From Amaranthus tricolor (lineage: Eukaryota; Streptophyta; Magnoliopsida; Caryophyllales; Amaranthaceae), in the NCBI RefSeq assembly GCF_026212465.1, contig NC_080051.1, positions 20,263,446 through 20,327,445 on the forward strand: 64,000 nucleotides of DNA, given 5' to 3'. Position numbers and translations under genes: made by a program. The notes under the pieces are model-generated. The model worked only from the letters and a program-made list of their open reading frames with translations, was not told the origin of the DNA and did no database searches. Positions 10,305 through 21,108 of the stretch are shown in pieces. Numbering within the stretch: position 1 is the first letter of the stretch; each line of letters begins with the position of its first letter.

Positions 10305-13304
10305 TCATACATCCGCCAAAAAAGCCTCGACGTCTTGATCCGGCGGCAGAGGAGGCTCGATCCTTCCCTCTTCAAGACTGGGGGTGAAGCTTACATAATC
10401 TTCAACGTTAAACGGCTCCACCCCGATCTCGGACAGCTCTCGGGACAAGCCCTGGAGGTTCCTACCTTCGTCAATAATAAGATTCGATAAATCAAGGCAC
10501 AAAACCTCCAGGTTGGAGAGCGTCAAATTTTCCGGGACATCTGACGCCGGAGGAGAAGAGAGAGCCAGCTGATCCAAGTCTAGGCATAGAGCCTCCCTCT
10601 CAGCCTCAGCATTCATCTTTTCGGACCAGGCTCTCCTTTCATCCGCATCCCAAGCAGCGTCGACCAGTACCGCCGACTCCCCGTCCAAGACAGGAGCAAG
10701 GTTGGACAAGGCTTCACTTCCCTTCTGATCAGCAGTTTGCTGAAGAGATGTAAAGTCCATGCCCAACTCTGCGGCAGCCAAACGATACTTTTCGTCGCTG
10801 ATCAGGGTTCCGGCTCTCACCATCTCCGCCGTCAGATCTCCAAGGAACTTCGACGCTTCCGGCTCATCCGAAAGAAGCCAATCTCGAGCCATCCGGGCCT
10901 TCCTGGTTAAACACAATTTATACACCTTAGCCGCGGATAGAATCATCTTGAAGTGGGCTGAATCAGTCGATACTTGCTGCATAAGTTGCTGGTTCTGATG
11001 AACGAGCTTGGTATGGGTATCCATCAGCAAGCCGACTTCATGGCCGAGGCTCGCAGACCAGGTGGAAGCAGCATCCAAGTTCTCGATGGTCTTGTCCAGC
11101 TGCTTCCTTGCCCTTTCCCGCCATTGTTCGGTCCTGACCAAGCGCTCTTTCAGCTCAGAACACTTGGCCAGTTTCTCTTTTAGGCCCGGCAGGTCCTCCC
11201 GCAATTTTGATAATTCGTCATTCAGTTCTTCACAGCGGGAGGTAAGGGCGGCAATGGTTTCCTGGTCCGCGGCACTTTGACGGTTTGCGTCGAGCTCAAA
11301 AGCCAACCGTATGAACGCCTGCAAAGAAACGGCAATCAATGAAATCCGCAAACCAAGTAATGACACTACTAAGCATAAAAAAGTCATTACCTCTGCCGCC
11401 GAAGCTTGTGCCTGACGCACCCTGTCACGGGGGGGCATGGATTCTAGTAGGTCGACGTCCACCTTGCTGATTAAGTTGGACGTCGCCCTTTTAAAACGAA
11501 CAACTAAGCCCTTATGCCCCAACTCCGGAAAGGGTGTCTCGTGTCGAAAAGGGAAAACTTCCCGACGACGATAAACCTCCGCGAATTGTGATGAGGGAGC
11601 CGCGGAAGACTCCCCCACCTTCTCCTTCCCCTTCTTTGAAGCTGGCCGTAGAGAATCCGAAGGGGGAGACGCCTCCTCCTCAACCGACCCTATGCGGAGA
11701 GGTACGGCCGTAGGGATCGCACCCACAGAGGGCCGCTTGGCCGAGCTCTCCTTGCGGGAAGAAGAATCCCGCTTCCTCTTCTTCTTCCCACTCTTTTTCA
11801 CCCCCCTTGTCTGCAGAGGAATCATCCTCTCAGATTCATCGGGGATGTGAACTTGTTTTCTCTCTTCGAGAAGTCGGAGAGCCTCTTGCTCTGAGGGCAC
11901 GTCCTCCAGACCCTTCTCTACAGTCGCCGAGTCCTACAAAAGAAAAAGTTAGGAAGAATCAACAGGGATCTTTCATAACGAAGAATTTTGTGAAGTTATA
12001 CCTTCGGAGGAAGGGGAAGAGGCTTATCCTCGGGTCGTTGTATGGCCCCTTGAGCAAGTCTTAGAACGCTGAATTTCTTCATCAGCTCCGGACTCTTTGC
12101 TCGAAGATTCTCCTTGGCTATCCCTGTAAAAATCGCGAGTTAGAAGCAGTTAAACATATCATAGGAAAGAAAAGGAAGAAACCCGGCCATTCTTACTCCG
12201 ATCGATAGCCAAGCTGATGCCGAATGATGAGAGGAGGTTCTCGTTCTCCAACTCAGGGCGACCAGGTATCCAATTAAGTTGGACGTTCATTGGTTTCCTT
12301 CCCAATTGAACGTCCATCTTTGCGTACTCTATGATCACCGCGTCACTAAAAGAACACTGCGGGATCCCATTATTAAAACCCGTGAGGTTGGGTTTAATGT
12401 CAAAAGAGGTCTTGATGTTCCATCCCTCTGAATTATACAAAAATGCAAATTTCGTCCTATACCCCTTCTGGTTATCGGGGAGGTCTTGGACTATCTTCAG
12501 TTCTCGACGGTGTGTAAAAGTAATCCAGCCACAGCCGTATGATTGCGAATTACATAGGCGGGCTCTAAATATGTATCTAAAAGCTGTGAGTGTTGGTGGC
12601 ACGGCCAAAACTTTGCATAGGATCAAAAAGGCCACCATACAACCCCAGGCGTTTGGGTATAACTCGGGCACTGAAATGTTCAAAAACTCTAACACCTCCC
12701 TAAAAAACGGGTGAAGAGGAAATCTGAGCCCTAATTCAAAAGAAGGAAAGTATACTGCTATACAATGTGGGGGAGGAAACCTAACGGTGTCATAATTCCC
12801 CGGGGTAATAATGTTTATATTATCCTTCAAACCCCACTTTTGAGAGATGGCCTCCCGGCGGTTGTCTAGATCCCTTTTGGTCTGTAAATCAATGAAGTAA
12901 TTTAGGGGCCCGCCGTTTGAAATGTAGAATGGAGGAGGAACTGGCGCTGCACTCTCCCTTCCGGAAGACTCGGCTGATCCTTCAAAGTTTTCCATATCTA
13001 CATACAATAACCCTTCTAGGTCAGGATTTATTCGCGGCAAGTAATTTGGAAAGAAAGCAACGCTCACTTCCCAAGGAGCAGTTTTTATAATCTCCGGAGG
13101 ATATATAGGGGATACAGACGACTCATCCCCATCTTTTATTGGTTCATAATAAGGGGTAATTCTCACCGAACTACTTTCATCCGAGTCATTCATTGGTAAA
13201 CCCTTTTTATTAAGACGCCTAGGTACTATCAAAAGAGTTTCCGGCAAGTTAGTAGGGTTGGTGTCTGCGCTAGCTATAGTCTCTTGAGTAGCCGCGACAT
13301 CCAT
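10305..13304 (-). CDS. Antisense gene of the Tat-type element (gypsy-type transposon domain), 928 aa, four exons
   Basis: Exons on the minus strand: 13304-12197, 12123-12002, 11933-11391 and 11318-10305. Introns of 73, 68 and 72 bp have good GT...AG ends (GTAAGA, GTATAA and GTAATG donors). The phases fit, giving 929 codons with the stop and no internal stop. Residues about 185-250 (FPSFELGLRFPLHPFFREVLEFL then LYPNAW) match the 'putative gypsy type transposon' family, PF04195. Exon 3 carries a basic nuclear-signal-like KKSGKKKRKR (456-465). Exon 4 opens with a long coiled coil (about 608-680, EELNDELSKLREDL type) and ends acidic. Such ORFs are known in Tat elements but their role is unknown. 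It has its own TATA box. The 72-bp intron 3 is in frame and open, so a naive reading runs through it. Confidence 0.85.
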
Positions 13305-13640
13305 GTTAATAATAAAGTAGTAGTCGAAACTTGTAAAGAATAGAGACTAAATTCATAAACAAATTCAAAGTTCTAGGCTAACATTCAAGAACAGTTTGAA
13401 GAATAACTTGAAGAAATTCGAAAAATCTGGGAAAAGTTTGAATACCTTGAAGAAATTTGATGATTTGTCAGAAATTTGATGAAGATCTGTCAGAAACTTT
13501 GAAGATCTTCAAAAGATTTGTCAGAAGTTTGAAGAAGGGATGAAGATTGTCCGAGCGTTTCTCTACTTTCTCTTTCTCGCAATTTGAAGATTTGAAGAAG
13601 TTAATGAAGATTAGGTGAAATGGAACTATTCCAACTACCC

Positions 13641-13648
13641 TATTTATA
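13641..13648 (-). promoter_or_regulatory. TATA box of the antisense gene
   Basis: On the minus strand this reads TATAAATA within GCTATAAATAGGG, very like the LTR's own TTATAAATAGGG. It lies 337 bp before the antisense ATG. It would give a leader of about 300 nt that is rich in repeated GAAGATTTGAAGAA-type phrases (about 13380-13610). Confidence 0.65.
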
Positions 13649-13722
13649 GCAGCAATAAATGCTTCACTTGGGACTTGAGCATTCGAACGAAAGGATGGAA
13701 TTCCGGAGGAAAACTGGGAAGT

Positions 13723-14760
13723 CGATAAGTCGGACTACCAATAAGGGGAAAACATACTTTTTTAAGTGTTTAGTGATGACCGTGAAGTCTATTAGTCGGA
13801 CCATGGTTGAAAGGGTATGTTGCGAAATTTTTCTAAGTGTTTAACTCTTGAATATAGCCGGAAGGTCGAAAAGTCGGACCCCCAATTAGAGAGGAACGTC
13901 ATAAATATGTTTGAATGTCAAAGCCATCCAACCTGTGGGTCGACAAGTTAGACCCCCAGGGAGGGAGGAGCAGATAATTATTCAAGTCCTTTAGCGCTCG
14001 AATATGTCCGGAGAGTCGATAAGTCGGACCCTAAACTAAACCTCCAGAAAGGAAAATCATTTTAAGTATAGAGATTACCCATTCTTCCGTCCGACTTATG
14101 GACACGGCGGGTAAAATGTGATGGAAGGAAATATAAAAATATCTCAAGGGTGAAGGAAATCCGTGTGATCGATAAGTCGGACTCCTTGGTGCACCCAGTC
14201 ATAATATAAAGAGAAGTCCCATATTTCTGTATGATTGAAGACACGGGTCTGCGAGCTGGTTCCTCGTCATAAAAGAGGGGTGAAAAGTAAAGTGGCTGAT
14301 TCCCATATTTATCCGTGTGGTCGATAAGTCGGACCCCCAAATGACCCTAGTCCAAGTGAAAAATTCTAAGTATATAACCTCTCACGTGTGTCCGTGGGAT
14401 TGAAGATGCGAGTTATGGGGCTCATTCCGTATCATGCTGGAATAAAGGGGGCTGCTTGGACCAAGTACTGAACATTTTTAAAGATATCCGTGTGGTCGAT
14501 AAGTCGGACCCCCAGGGGGTCCTTCTCTTTCTAAAAATATTCTAAGTATTGAAGAGGGATTCTCGTGCCGAACTTACGAGTGAAGACGCAAACTATTAGT
14601 TCGCGGCATAGTTCAACCATAGGGGTAAAAATATCTTGAGAAGAATGCAATGCCGTGTCATTACTAGGAATCTGATTCGTAAAAACCCTTGGCGTTACGC
14701 GGCATCGGTTCAAAACAGACAGTTGATTTAGTCCGCATAGTCGATAAGTCGGACCCTCCT
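13723..14760 (+). repeat. Dispersed GATAAGTCGGAC motif zone upstream of the antisense gene
   Basis: About ten copies of the same core as the 83-bp array occur at uneven spacing: near 13723, 13789, 13867, 13941, 14017, 14170, 14322, 14497 and 14742, plus one inverted copy near 14091-14103. The sequence between them has diverged. Several copies are preceded by 'ccgtgtggt' or 'ccgg(a)g(a)gt'. This zone lies directly beyond the antisense promoter, so the same family brackets the antisense gene on both sides. Confidence 0.8.
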
Positions 14761-15132
14761 TGGGTGTTTTGTTGAGAACCTGATTTCTGCGATATCAGTG
14801 AAAGCAAAGGTCGAGACAAGATGTCGCGGAATCTAGATCCCACAGTAACTATTTCGCTGTTGTAATATAACGCGTCTGGGGCTACTCCGCGGCATACTTC
14901 AAGCCGCGGCTTCATATGCCCGTTTGGCCCATATTCAATATGTTCTTTTCTGACAAGCTTAAAAGGTCATATCTTTTTCATTACAACTCGGAATTCAGCA
15001 CAAGGACTGTCGATTCAAAGCTTACAAACTCAATTTTTAAGATCCTTGAGGAGATTCGCCAGGGCACCTGTTTTTCCGCATAAAGGAGGATGTTTCTAGT
15101 CGTTGTGGTTCTCCCCTCACATCACCCTTCAT
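14761..15132. other. 3' untranslated part of the gypsy element
   Basis: Sequence between the motif zone and the polypurine tract. The open frames on the minus strand have no recognisable protein features and I do not call them genes. Confidence 0.5.
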
Positions 15133-15145
15133 GCGTGGGGCTAAA
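15133..15145 (+). promoter_or_regulatory. Polypurine tract
   Basis: GCGTGGGGCTAAA directly abuts the right LTR. It matches the G-rich plus-strand primer usually found there in plant gypsy elements. Confidence 0.75.
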
Positions 15146-15854
15146 TGTTATGGTACTGTTTTTTAATTAATTTATTTATTTATTAATTAAGCATCATATT
15201 ACTAAAATACCCCTTGACCTTTCCGGATTGACTTTGACTTTTGGTCAATGGGCTTTCTGCTGGACTTCCCATCTTCCTTGGAAGGCTCATGGCATCTTAC
15301 CTTCAGAATACTTAACTTCCCTATCATCTATCTTCTTTGGCCATCCTCCTTTTTTAGGTGAATAACTGCCCACCACCTTCCACTCTTCAGTCATGCTTGG
15401 CTCTCCTTGTTTCAAGGTGAATAACTGTCCACCTCCCATTACTCCCACTACTCCCATGATCTTCCACCTTTTCTCTCTGAAGTAACCTCCTCCTTCAACA
15501 TTATAAATAGGGACAACCATCAGAGGAGAAGGGACATCGGAAAACAGCTTTCCTAGTATCCTTGCTTACACTACTTCCTCCAGCCTTCCCAACCACTAGC
15601 ACTAGAACAAGCAATCTTAATCCCGACCTTCCTTCTCGCATTCATTCTATAATCTGTCATTCGTTAATTTCGATCTACGTTCTGACTTGAGCGTCGGAGG
15701 GGTTTTCCGGGAGATCACCCCCCGGACAAGGCTAACGTGTTATGTTGCAGGAGTTCAGGTCACCTCCTATCATAAGTCGCTTCTCTTGATCACACTTCTA
15801 CTTATCTCCAGGTATTTCAAGTGTATCCCACTTCCTCGTTTCAACACCGAAACA
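15146..15854 (+). repeat. Right LTR of the gypsy element
   Basis: It is 709 bp and identical to the left LTR apart from one substitution and one single-base gap. It is followed at once by the second ACTCT duplication (15855-15859). Confidence 0.95.
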
Positions 15855-15859
15855 ACTCT

Positions 15860-17034
15860 ACTTATATCAAATAGTAAAAATGTGACAATTAAAGTGACAG
15901 ATATTAGAATTGAATTTAATTTTATTCGAAATGAACTTAATTGTCAATAGAGTAATATGTTGTTGAATTAGTATCATATAATTCATTAATCTCAATCTTG
16001 AAGTGAAAAGAAAACAAATAATGATCAGTTTGGGCCATATTTAGGCCATTTGAATGAATTATAAATTTAAAAAATAAATTAACTAGTAAATTAGAGATAC
16101 TCCTTAGAGTATCTATTTTGATGATCTAATTTTAGATCACATGACCAAATTAGCACAAAAGTATTATTAATGGTGATCCAATATTGGGTGGGTTGGGGAA
16201 AAAGTTGTCAATTTTGGTCATCATGTGACCCATTCAATACGGTTACTCTAATTTTTTTCACCCATTTTGCCACATGTCAAGCATTAATTGCAAGATAAAA
16301 TCAGCAAATTCTTCTCTTGACAGAGCCTTACCCACTATCCCTCGTGTCTCCTCTCAATGGATGATAAAAAATAACCATTTATTTATTTTAATGGCTATTT
16401 TCTTAATTGATTAAATTATTTTTTTTCGAAAAAGTTATACCAATGGTTATATTTTTTTGAGATCTATAAAATAAGACTAACTTTAATGTTTTTTTTTTGA
16501 CATAAATTCATATTTACCTTTCTTCTTTCCTATTTTCCTACTATTTTTTTGGTTAAAAAAACACAAAAAAATCATCTTAAATATCTCAAAAAAACATGAA
16601 TTCAAATAAAAAATTATCTTAAATTAAATTTATTAAAATTTAATAAAAATTATATTAAGTTTGTACATGATAATATTACTATGAAAGAAATGAAAAATAA
16701 ATATTATATAAATTAAGAGAGAAAAAGTATAGTTGAATAGATAAAAAGTAAGATAAATAAGATGATAATCTTTTAAAAGAGATCATTGTTAATAAGATTA
16801 AGTTGAAAGAAAAACTTTTAAAAAAGAGAAAAATTGTAAAAAAGAGTGTGATGACTTTTTTTTTAAGGTCACCAATCCATGCTTTTGAGACACTGGATCC
16901 AGATTTTGAAAATGTCCTTGTTTATCTTTCGCCTTTATTGAAGAATACCTTAAGAGAAGCTACTGATTAAGATGGGATGACTGATATAACATTCGTGCAA
17001 TCACATCCCAGATATGATGGAGAATGTTACATGG
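15860..17034. other. Intergenic sequence between two insertions, with a short coding-like stretch
   Basis: Mostly AT-rich with no gene. From 16870 to 16970 the composition changes and one frame stays open for about 33 codons (SPIHAFETLDPDFENVLVYL and onward to a TAA at 16968-16970), right beside the MULE end. I do not recognise it. It may be a fragment of a disrupted host exon or chance. Confidence 0.3.
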
Positions 17035-17043
17035 TGCAAATTA
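17035..17043. other. Probable MULE target-site duplication, left copy
   Basis: TGCAAATTA here and GGCAAATTA at 24167-24175 agree at eight of nine bases. They flank the inverted repeats at matching distances. Nine bases is the usual Mutator duplication length. Confidence 0.6.
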
Positions 17044-17150
17044 GGGTGTTGCTATTTTTCGCCACCCCTTTTAATTTTTTCGCCACCCCCCTCCAAAATT
17101 ACTTAATTGCCCCTGGATTTAAAAGAATTACAAAAATGCCATTGGAGTTG
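17044..17150 (+). repeat. MULE left terminal inverted repeat
   Basis: It contains two CGCCACCCC blocks 26 bp apart, then conserved TTGCCC and ATGCCATTGGAG blocks that pair with the right end. A 20-bp direct repeat (taataaatgtaaatcacgct, twice) follows at about 17159-17198. Confidence 0.8.
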
Positions 17151-17238
17151 AAAAATAATTAATAAATGTAAATCACGCTTAATAAATGTAAATCACGCTT
17201 AATAACACTATTAAGAATTTAATGAGGATGATTTGTCT

Positions 17239-17246
17239 ATATATAT
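17239..17246 (+). promoter_or_regulatory. TATA box of the MULE transposase gene
   Basis: TATATATA sits about 120 bp before the proposed ATG at 17360, just inside the left inverted repeat. This is where a Mutator-type promoter is expected. Confidence 0.45.
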
Positions 17247-17359
17247 CGAACTCTGAGATGCGTTTGAAATACGAATTGAAACACGGTACTATCTCACTAA
17301 AAACTGGTACTATCTCTCTAAAAAGTGTTAATGAAGTTGTAAGGCGTAGTTGGTTGAAT

Positions 17360-20300
17360 ATGGCTAACGAAAGCGACTATGAGTCGGATGCGGTACGTAA
17401 AATTGCCGTTCGAAGGAAAAAAAAAAAAAAAAAAAAAACAAGTCGCACAAATCTGGGCGACTGAACCATGGTTTAGTCGCCCAGATCTGGGCGACTGAAC
17501 CATGGTCCAGTCGCACAAAACTGGGCGACTGAACCATGGTTCAGACGCCCAGTTTTGTGCGACTGGACCATGGTTCAGTCGCCCAGATCTGTGCGACTGC
17601 TATTTTTTTTTTTTTTTTTTTTAAATTTACGTATTAATGTATTTTTAAATTATTTTTATAATTATTGTTAGTATTATTATTGTTGTTGTCATTATTTTAA
17701 TTTTTATTGTTGATATTTTTATTTTTTAAATTTTTTAATATTTTAATTTACGTAATTTATTTATTTATTATTGTTATAATTATTATTATTATTGTTGTAT
17801 TTGTTGTTATTATTATTATTATTATTGTTATAACTATTATTTATTTATTTATTTATTATTGTTATAATTATTTATTTATTTATTATTGTTATAACTATTA
17901 TTATTATTGTTATTATTTTTCTTGTCATTATTTATTTATTTTAAATGTTTTTAAATTTTTTTTGTTAACGTAATGTTTTTATTATTATTAAAATTATTAT
18001 TATTATTATTATTGTTGTTGTTGTTGTTATTATTAATCCAAATATTATTATTATAGTCATTAATGTACTTAATTTATATCATTTCAAATGTGCAGGAGTT
18101 TGAAAATTTTGGAGACAACGTAGACTACTCCGGTCGCTTTGTTACGGATAGGGAATTTATCTCCATAGATGAGTTACATAGTTGGGCCGATGCAATAGCA
18201 ATTACAATCGGTTTTCTATTTACACGTGCTTCTTATAAAAAGAAAGAAGGACGTTCCAGAGTTAGTTGTTATTTAAGATGTCACCGCTATGGTAAACTTA
18301 GGGGTGATGTAGATAATGTAGATAATGCTGCCCGACCTGGTTCTAAAAGTAGGAGTTGTGGGTGTAAATTTATGATTGTAGGAAGTAGTCGTAAACCAGG
18401 AGAAAGACCTTGGACGGTAAGGGTGTGTCCTGGTGTAAAGGGAAAACATAACCACCCGTTCTTGGTGTACAGAGATGGTCATGTAAGGGCGAGGATTAAT
18501 GTAGATATTCGGGAGCACATACGACAGCTTAGTGCAACCGGAATGCAACCGGCCTTTATTATGAATTCTATTAGAGATAATTTTCCTGGTTTTTATGCTA
18601 GTATGAATCAGATATATAATATTAGGCAATCAATAAGGAGAGATGAAATGGAGGGCAGGACTCCCCTTCAACACTGTCTTCATATGGCCACAGAACATAA
18701 TTATGTGGTCTGGACAGAGTTGGATAATGACGGGCACTTGAGCAGACTTTTAATTGCAAATCCTACTTCAATCCAAATGATACGTACGTGGCCGTATGTT
18801 GTGCTGATAGATACAACGTACAAAACGAACAAATCAAAGTGGCCACTATGTGAAGTCATCGGAATGACGCCAACAAATCACAACTTCTTGGTTGCGTTTT
18901 GTTTGATGCGAGATGAGGCGGCTGTGTCGTACTCGTGGGTGCTGCAGGGATTGAGAGATATTTTCGGCAGTCCTCAGACTCCTAGCGTCATTGTAACCGA
19001 TCGTGACGAAGGTTTATCTGCAGCTATTCGTGACGTCTTCCCAGGTAAAAACGCTTTGTGAGTTCATTATTGTGGTTATATCTATTGATAATGTCTTAAT
19101 TACGTTCACTGTTTTGTTTAATGTAGATGTACGTCATTTGTTATGCACCTGGCATATTGGCAACGATGTTGAGAACATGGTGGACAAGTTGTGCGGCGGC
19201 AAGAAAAATCAACAAGGGCAGATATTTAGGAAAAGTAGATGGAACCCCTTGGTTGAAAGTGCTACAATCCGGGAATATGAAAAGAGATGGGAAGGGATCG
19301 TCAGTACGTGGTCGGTTAGGAACCGAAGGGTCGTTCGGTATTTGACTGGAACATGGATTCCACTTAGAGAGAAATTTGTGCGTGCGTGGACGAATGATTG
19401 TTTACACTTGGGTAACCATACTACCAGCAGAGTGGAAAGCCAACACTCGTCTTTTAAGTATTACCTTGGTAGCGGTAATAGCTCATTCGATACCCTTTTC
19501 AAAAGGGCGCACGCACAGATTACAAATCAACAAGCTAAAATCCGACAATCGCTACAGGAATCCATGACTTCTGTACCAAGAACGCTACGACAGTATTTCT
19601 TTAGACCACTATATCGCCACGTGTCTCTCTATGCCTTGGAGCAGATCCAGAATGAGTTCAACCGCATGTTAGAACTGGGTGATTTTGCATTGAACAAATG
19701 CGGTTGTGTACTTCTAAAAACCCATGGATTGCCGTGTGCATGTTATTTACAAATAAAAATTGGATCACATGGTGCTTTGTACTTGGATGACATTCATGAA
19801 TTCTGGAGTAGTTTGAGGTACACAGAGGTAGGAGACGAACCCAATGAAGAAGTACGAAACGCGAACGCCAATGACAAAGAGTACTTTCAATCTCTGGTCG
19901 ATGAAGTCCTTAAATCTGATCCCGCTTTTGTTCGCCGAATGGCTGAGGTACTTGAATATGAATTACACCCAGATGGTGCGGATATACCTGAGCCTTACGC
20001 TAGTCCACCGAGAAAGGGAAGACAAAGCACTAGTAAAACCATGAGAAGGAGAAAAAGTTCATTTGAATATAGCCGATCATCTTCTCGTGGTCGAGGGTCT
20101 AGATCTTCTTCCCGCGGGAGATCAAGTGGCAGATCTAGTGGCCGAGAGACGCAATCTTCAGTAGGAATTAAGTTCAGTTTCAACTTATCCGGTAATTGAA
20201 TTAATTTTTAGTTTTTTTCATTAATTATTTGTTATTGTGGTTATATTAACTTAATTTACATTTATTGTAGATGATCCAGGAGGTCGTGATTTCTCACAGT

Positions 20301-20902
20301 TTCCATGGCCTGATTACATCCCATTCATGCTTCCTCCTTATTTGTTCGACTGGATTGATGTGTTAGGTGATGGTAACTGTGGATTTAGAGCAATTGCTGT
20401 CACAGAGCTGGGAGGCGAGGAAGCATGGCCTATTTTAAGACGTGCTATGAGTATGGAAATGCAAATGAACAGAGCGCAATACCTAACTTTGTATCTATCT
20501 CATGAGTCACTAGACGAGTCAATATTCAGAGTAGGTTCACACACCGATGGACCTGCTCCTTTCATGCACTGGTTCGATGCACCGATGGCTTTCTACTCTG
20601 CAGCAACGTTTCTTAACATTGCCATTGCTTTTTATGGTTCTTCTAACGGTGATTCATTAAACAACTGTTTGATTCTTCCTTTAAGAAAATCACAGGCCGC
20701 GAGAAGTGTAAATAAACTAATACATATACTTTGGGTTAATCGAAATCATTTTGTTCAACTTTTTATGAACGACGATTCATCCCCTCTGCCGCCGATCCAC
20801 CCACGTTGGAAACAAGCAGCTGACAATTTCGCGAAAGATCTTGACACAAATTTCACTACGAGGCACCCCCACCAACAAATAACACCGCTGACGATGCTGT
20901 AA
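17360..20902 (+). CDS. MULE transposase fused by splicing to an OTU cysteine protease, 892 aa
   Basis: Exons: 17360-17392, 18096-19044, 19127-20191 and 20271-20902. All phases fit, giving 893 codons with the stop. Domains in order: a FAR1-like Cys/His DNA-binding region (about 45-135, ending VKGKHNHPFL); a MULE transposase core with D250 (VVLIDTTYKT), D313 (VIVTDRDEG), the LLCTWH motif (332-337) and E431 (TSRVESQHS); a SWIM-type zinc finger at 517-534 (CGCVLLKTHGLPCAC), where the last His is replaced by Cys533; and an Arg/Ser-rich linker (about 635-670). Last comes an OTU domain with D716, C719 (GDGNCGFRA) and H842 (VNRNHFVQ), so the catalytic triad is intact. The transposase would cut and paste the element. 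The substrate of the OTU protease is unknown. The first 11-codon exon (MANESDYESDA) is the least certain part. Confidence 0.85.
17441..17600. repeat. Palindrome block in the first intron of the transposase gene
   Basis: A chain of GTCGC(C/A)CA(A/G)ATCTGGGCGAC and GAACCATGGTTC units lies between a poly-A run (about 17417-17438) and a poly-T run (about 17603-17622). It is centred on CCATGG at 17534-17539. The 64-bp right arm is nearly the reverse complement of the left arm. Confidence 0.85.
17625..18095. repeat. AT-rich TTA/TTTA simple repeats in intron 1
   Basis: Runs of TTATTA, TTATTTA and TTGTTG fill the rest of intron 1 up to the acceptor at 18095. The frame of I, Y and F residues across it is an artefact of the repeats. 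Confidence 0.8.
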
Positions 20903-21108
20903 ATTTAGATACTCCATAGAATTTATACTACAGTGTGTGCTGTTAAGAATTTATTTATTTCTTTGATTAATAGGAGGAATTTATAATGCTGGTAGACAAA
21001 TATACATGTATTTGTGTGATGTGGGTTAGTGTGTATATTTATGTAAATTAAATGCAATCATTGACGAAATTAAATGCAATAAATAATGTAAAATAGTTTC
21101 AGTACAGA
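20903..21108. other. Convergent gap between the two MULE genes
   Basis: 206 bp between the stop of the transposase-OTU gene and the stop of the PMD gene. Both transcripts must terminate here or overlap. No hairpin terminator-like structure is evident. Confidence 0.5.

Larger units (their letters stand above)
7159..15854 (+). mobile_element. Ty3/gypsy Tat-type LTR retrotransposon, internally deleted
   Basis: An 8,696-bp element has two nearly identical LTRs (710 and 709 bp) that start TG and end CA. It has a tRNA-Asp-type primer site (7871-7889), a polypurine tract (15133-15145) and a perfect 5-bp target duplication. Comparing the two LTRs base by base I find two differences: G/A at 7540/15527 and one missing C near 15670. 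The insertion is therefore very young. Between the primer site and the integrase only about 45 bp remain, so gag, protease, RT and RNase H have been deleted. After the integrase come an 83-bp tandem array, a long antisense gene and a second repeat zone. Integrase followed by extra antisense ORFs and 3' tandem repeats is the layout known from Tat/Ogre/Retand-lineage elements. Confidence 0.95.

Noticed and set aside
10759..11280. Plus-strand frames across the antisense gene
   Set aside because: They are shadows of a long, spliced minus-strand frame with domain character.
17707..17973. 88-aa frame rich in I, Y and F
   Set aside because: A translation of TTA/TTTA simple repeats within a transposase intron.
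18063..20199. Domesticated FAR1/FHY3 host gene
   Set aside because: The gene lies between terminal inverted repeats and next to a PMD gene, so it is the transposase of a mobile element.
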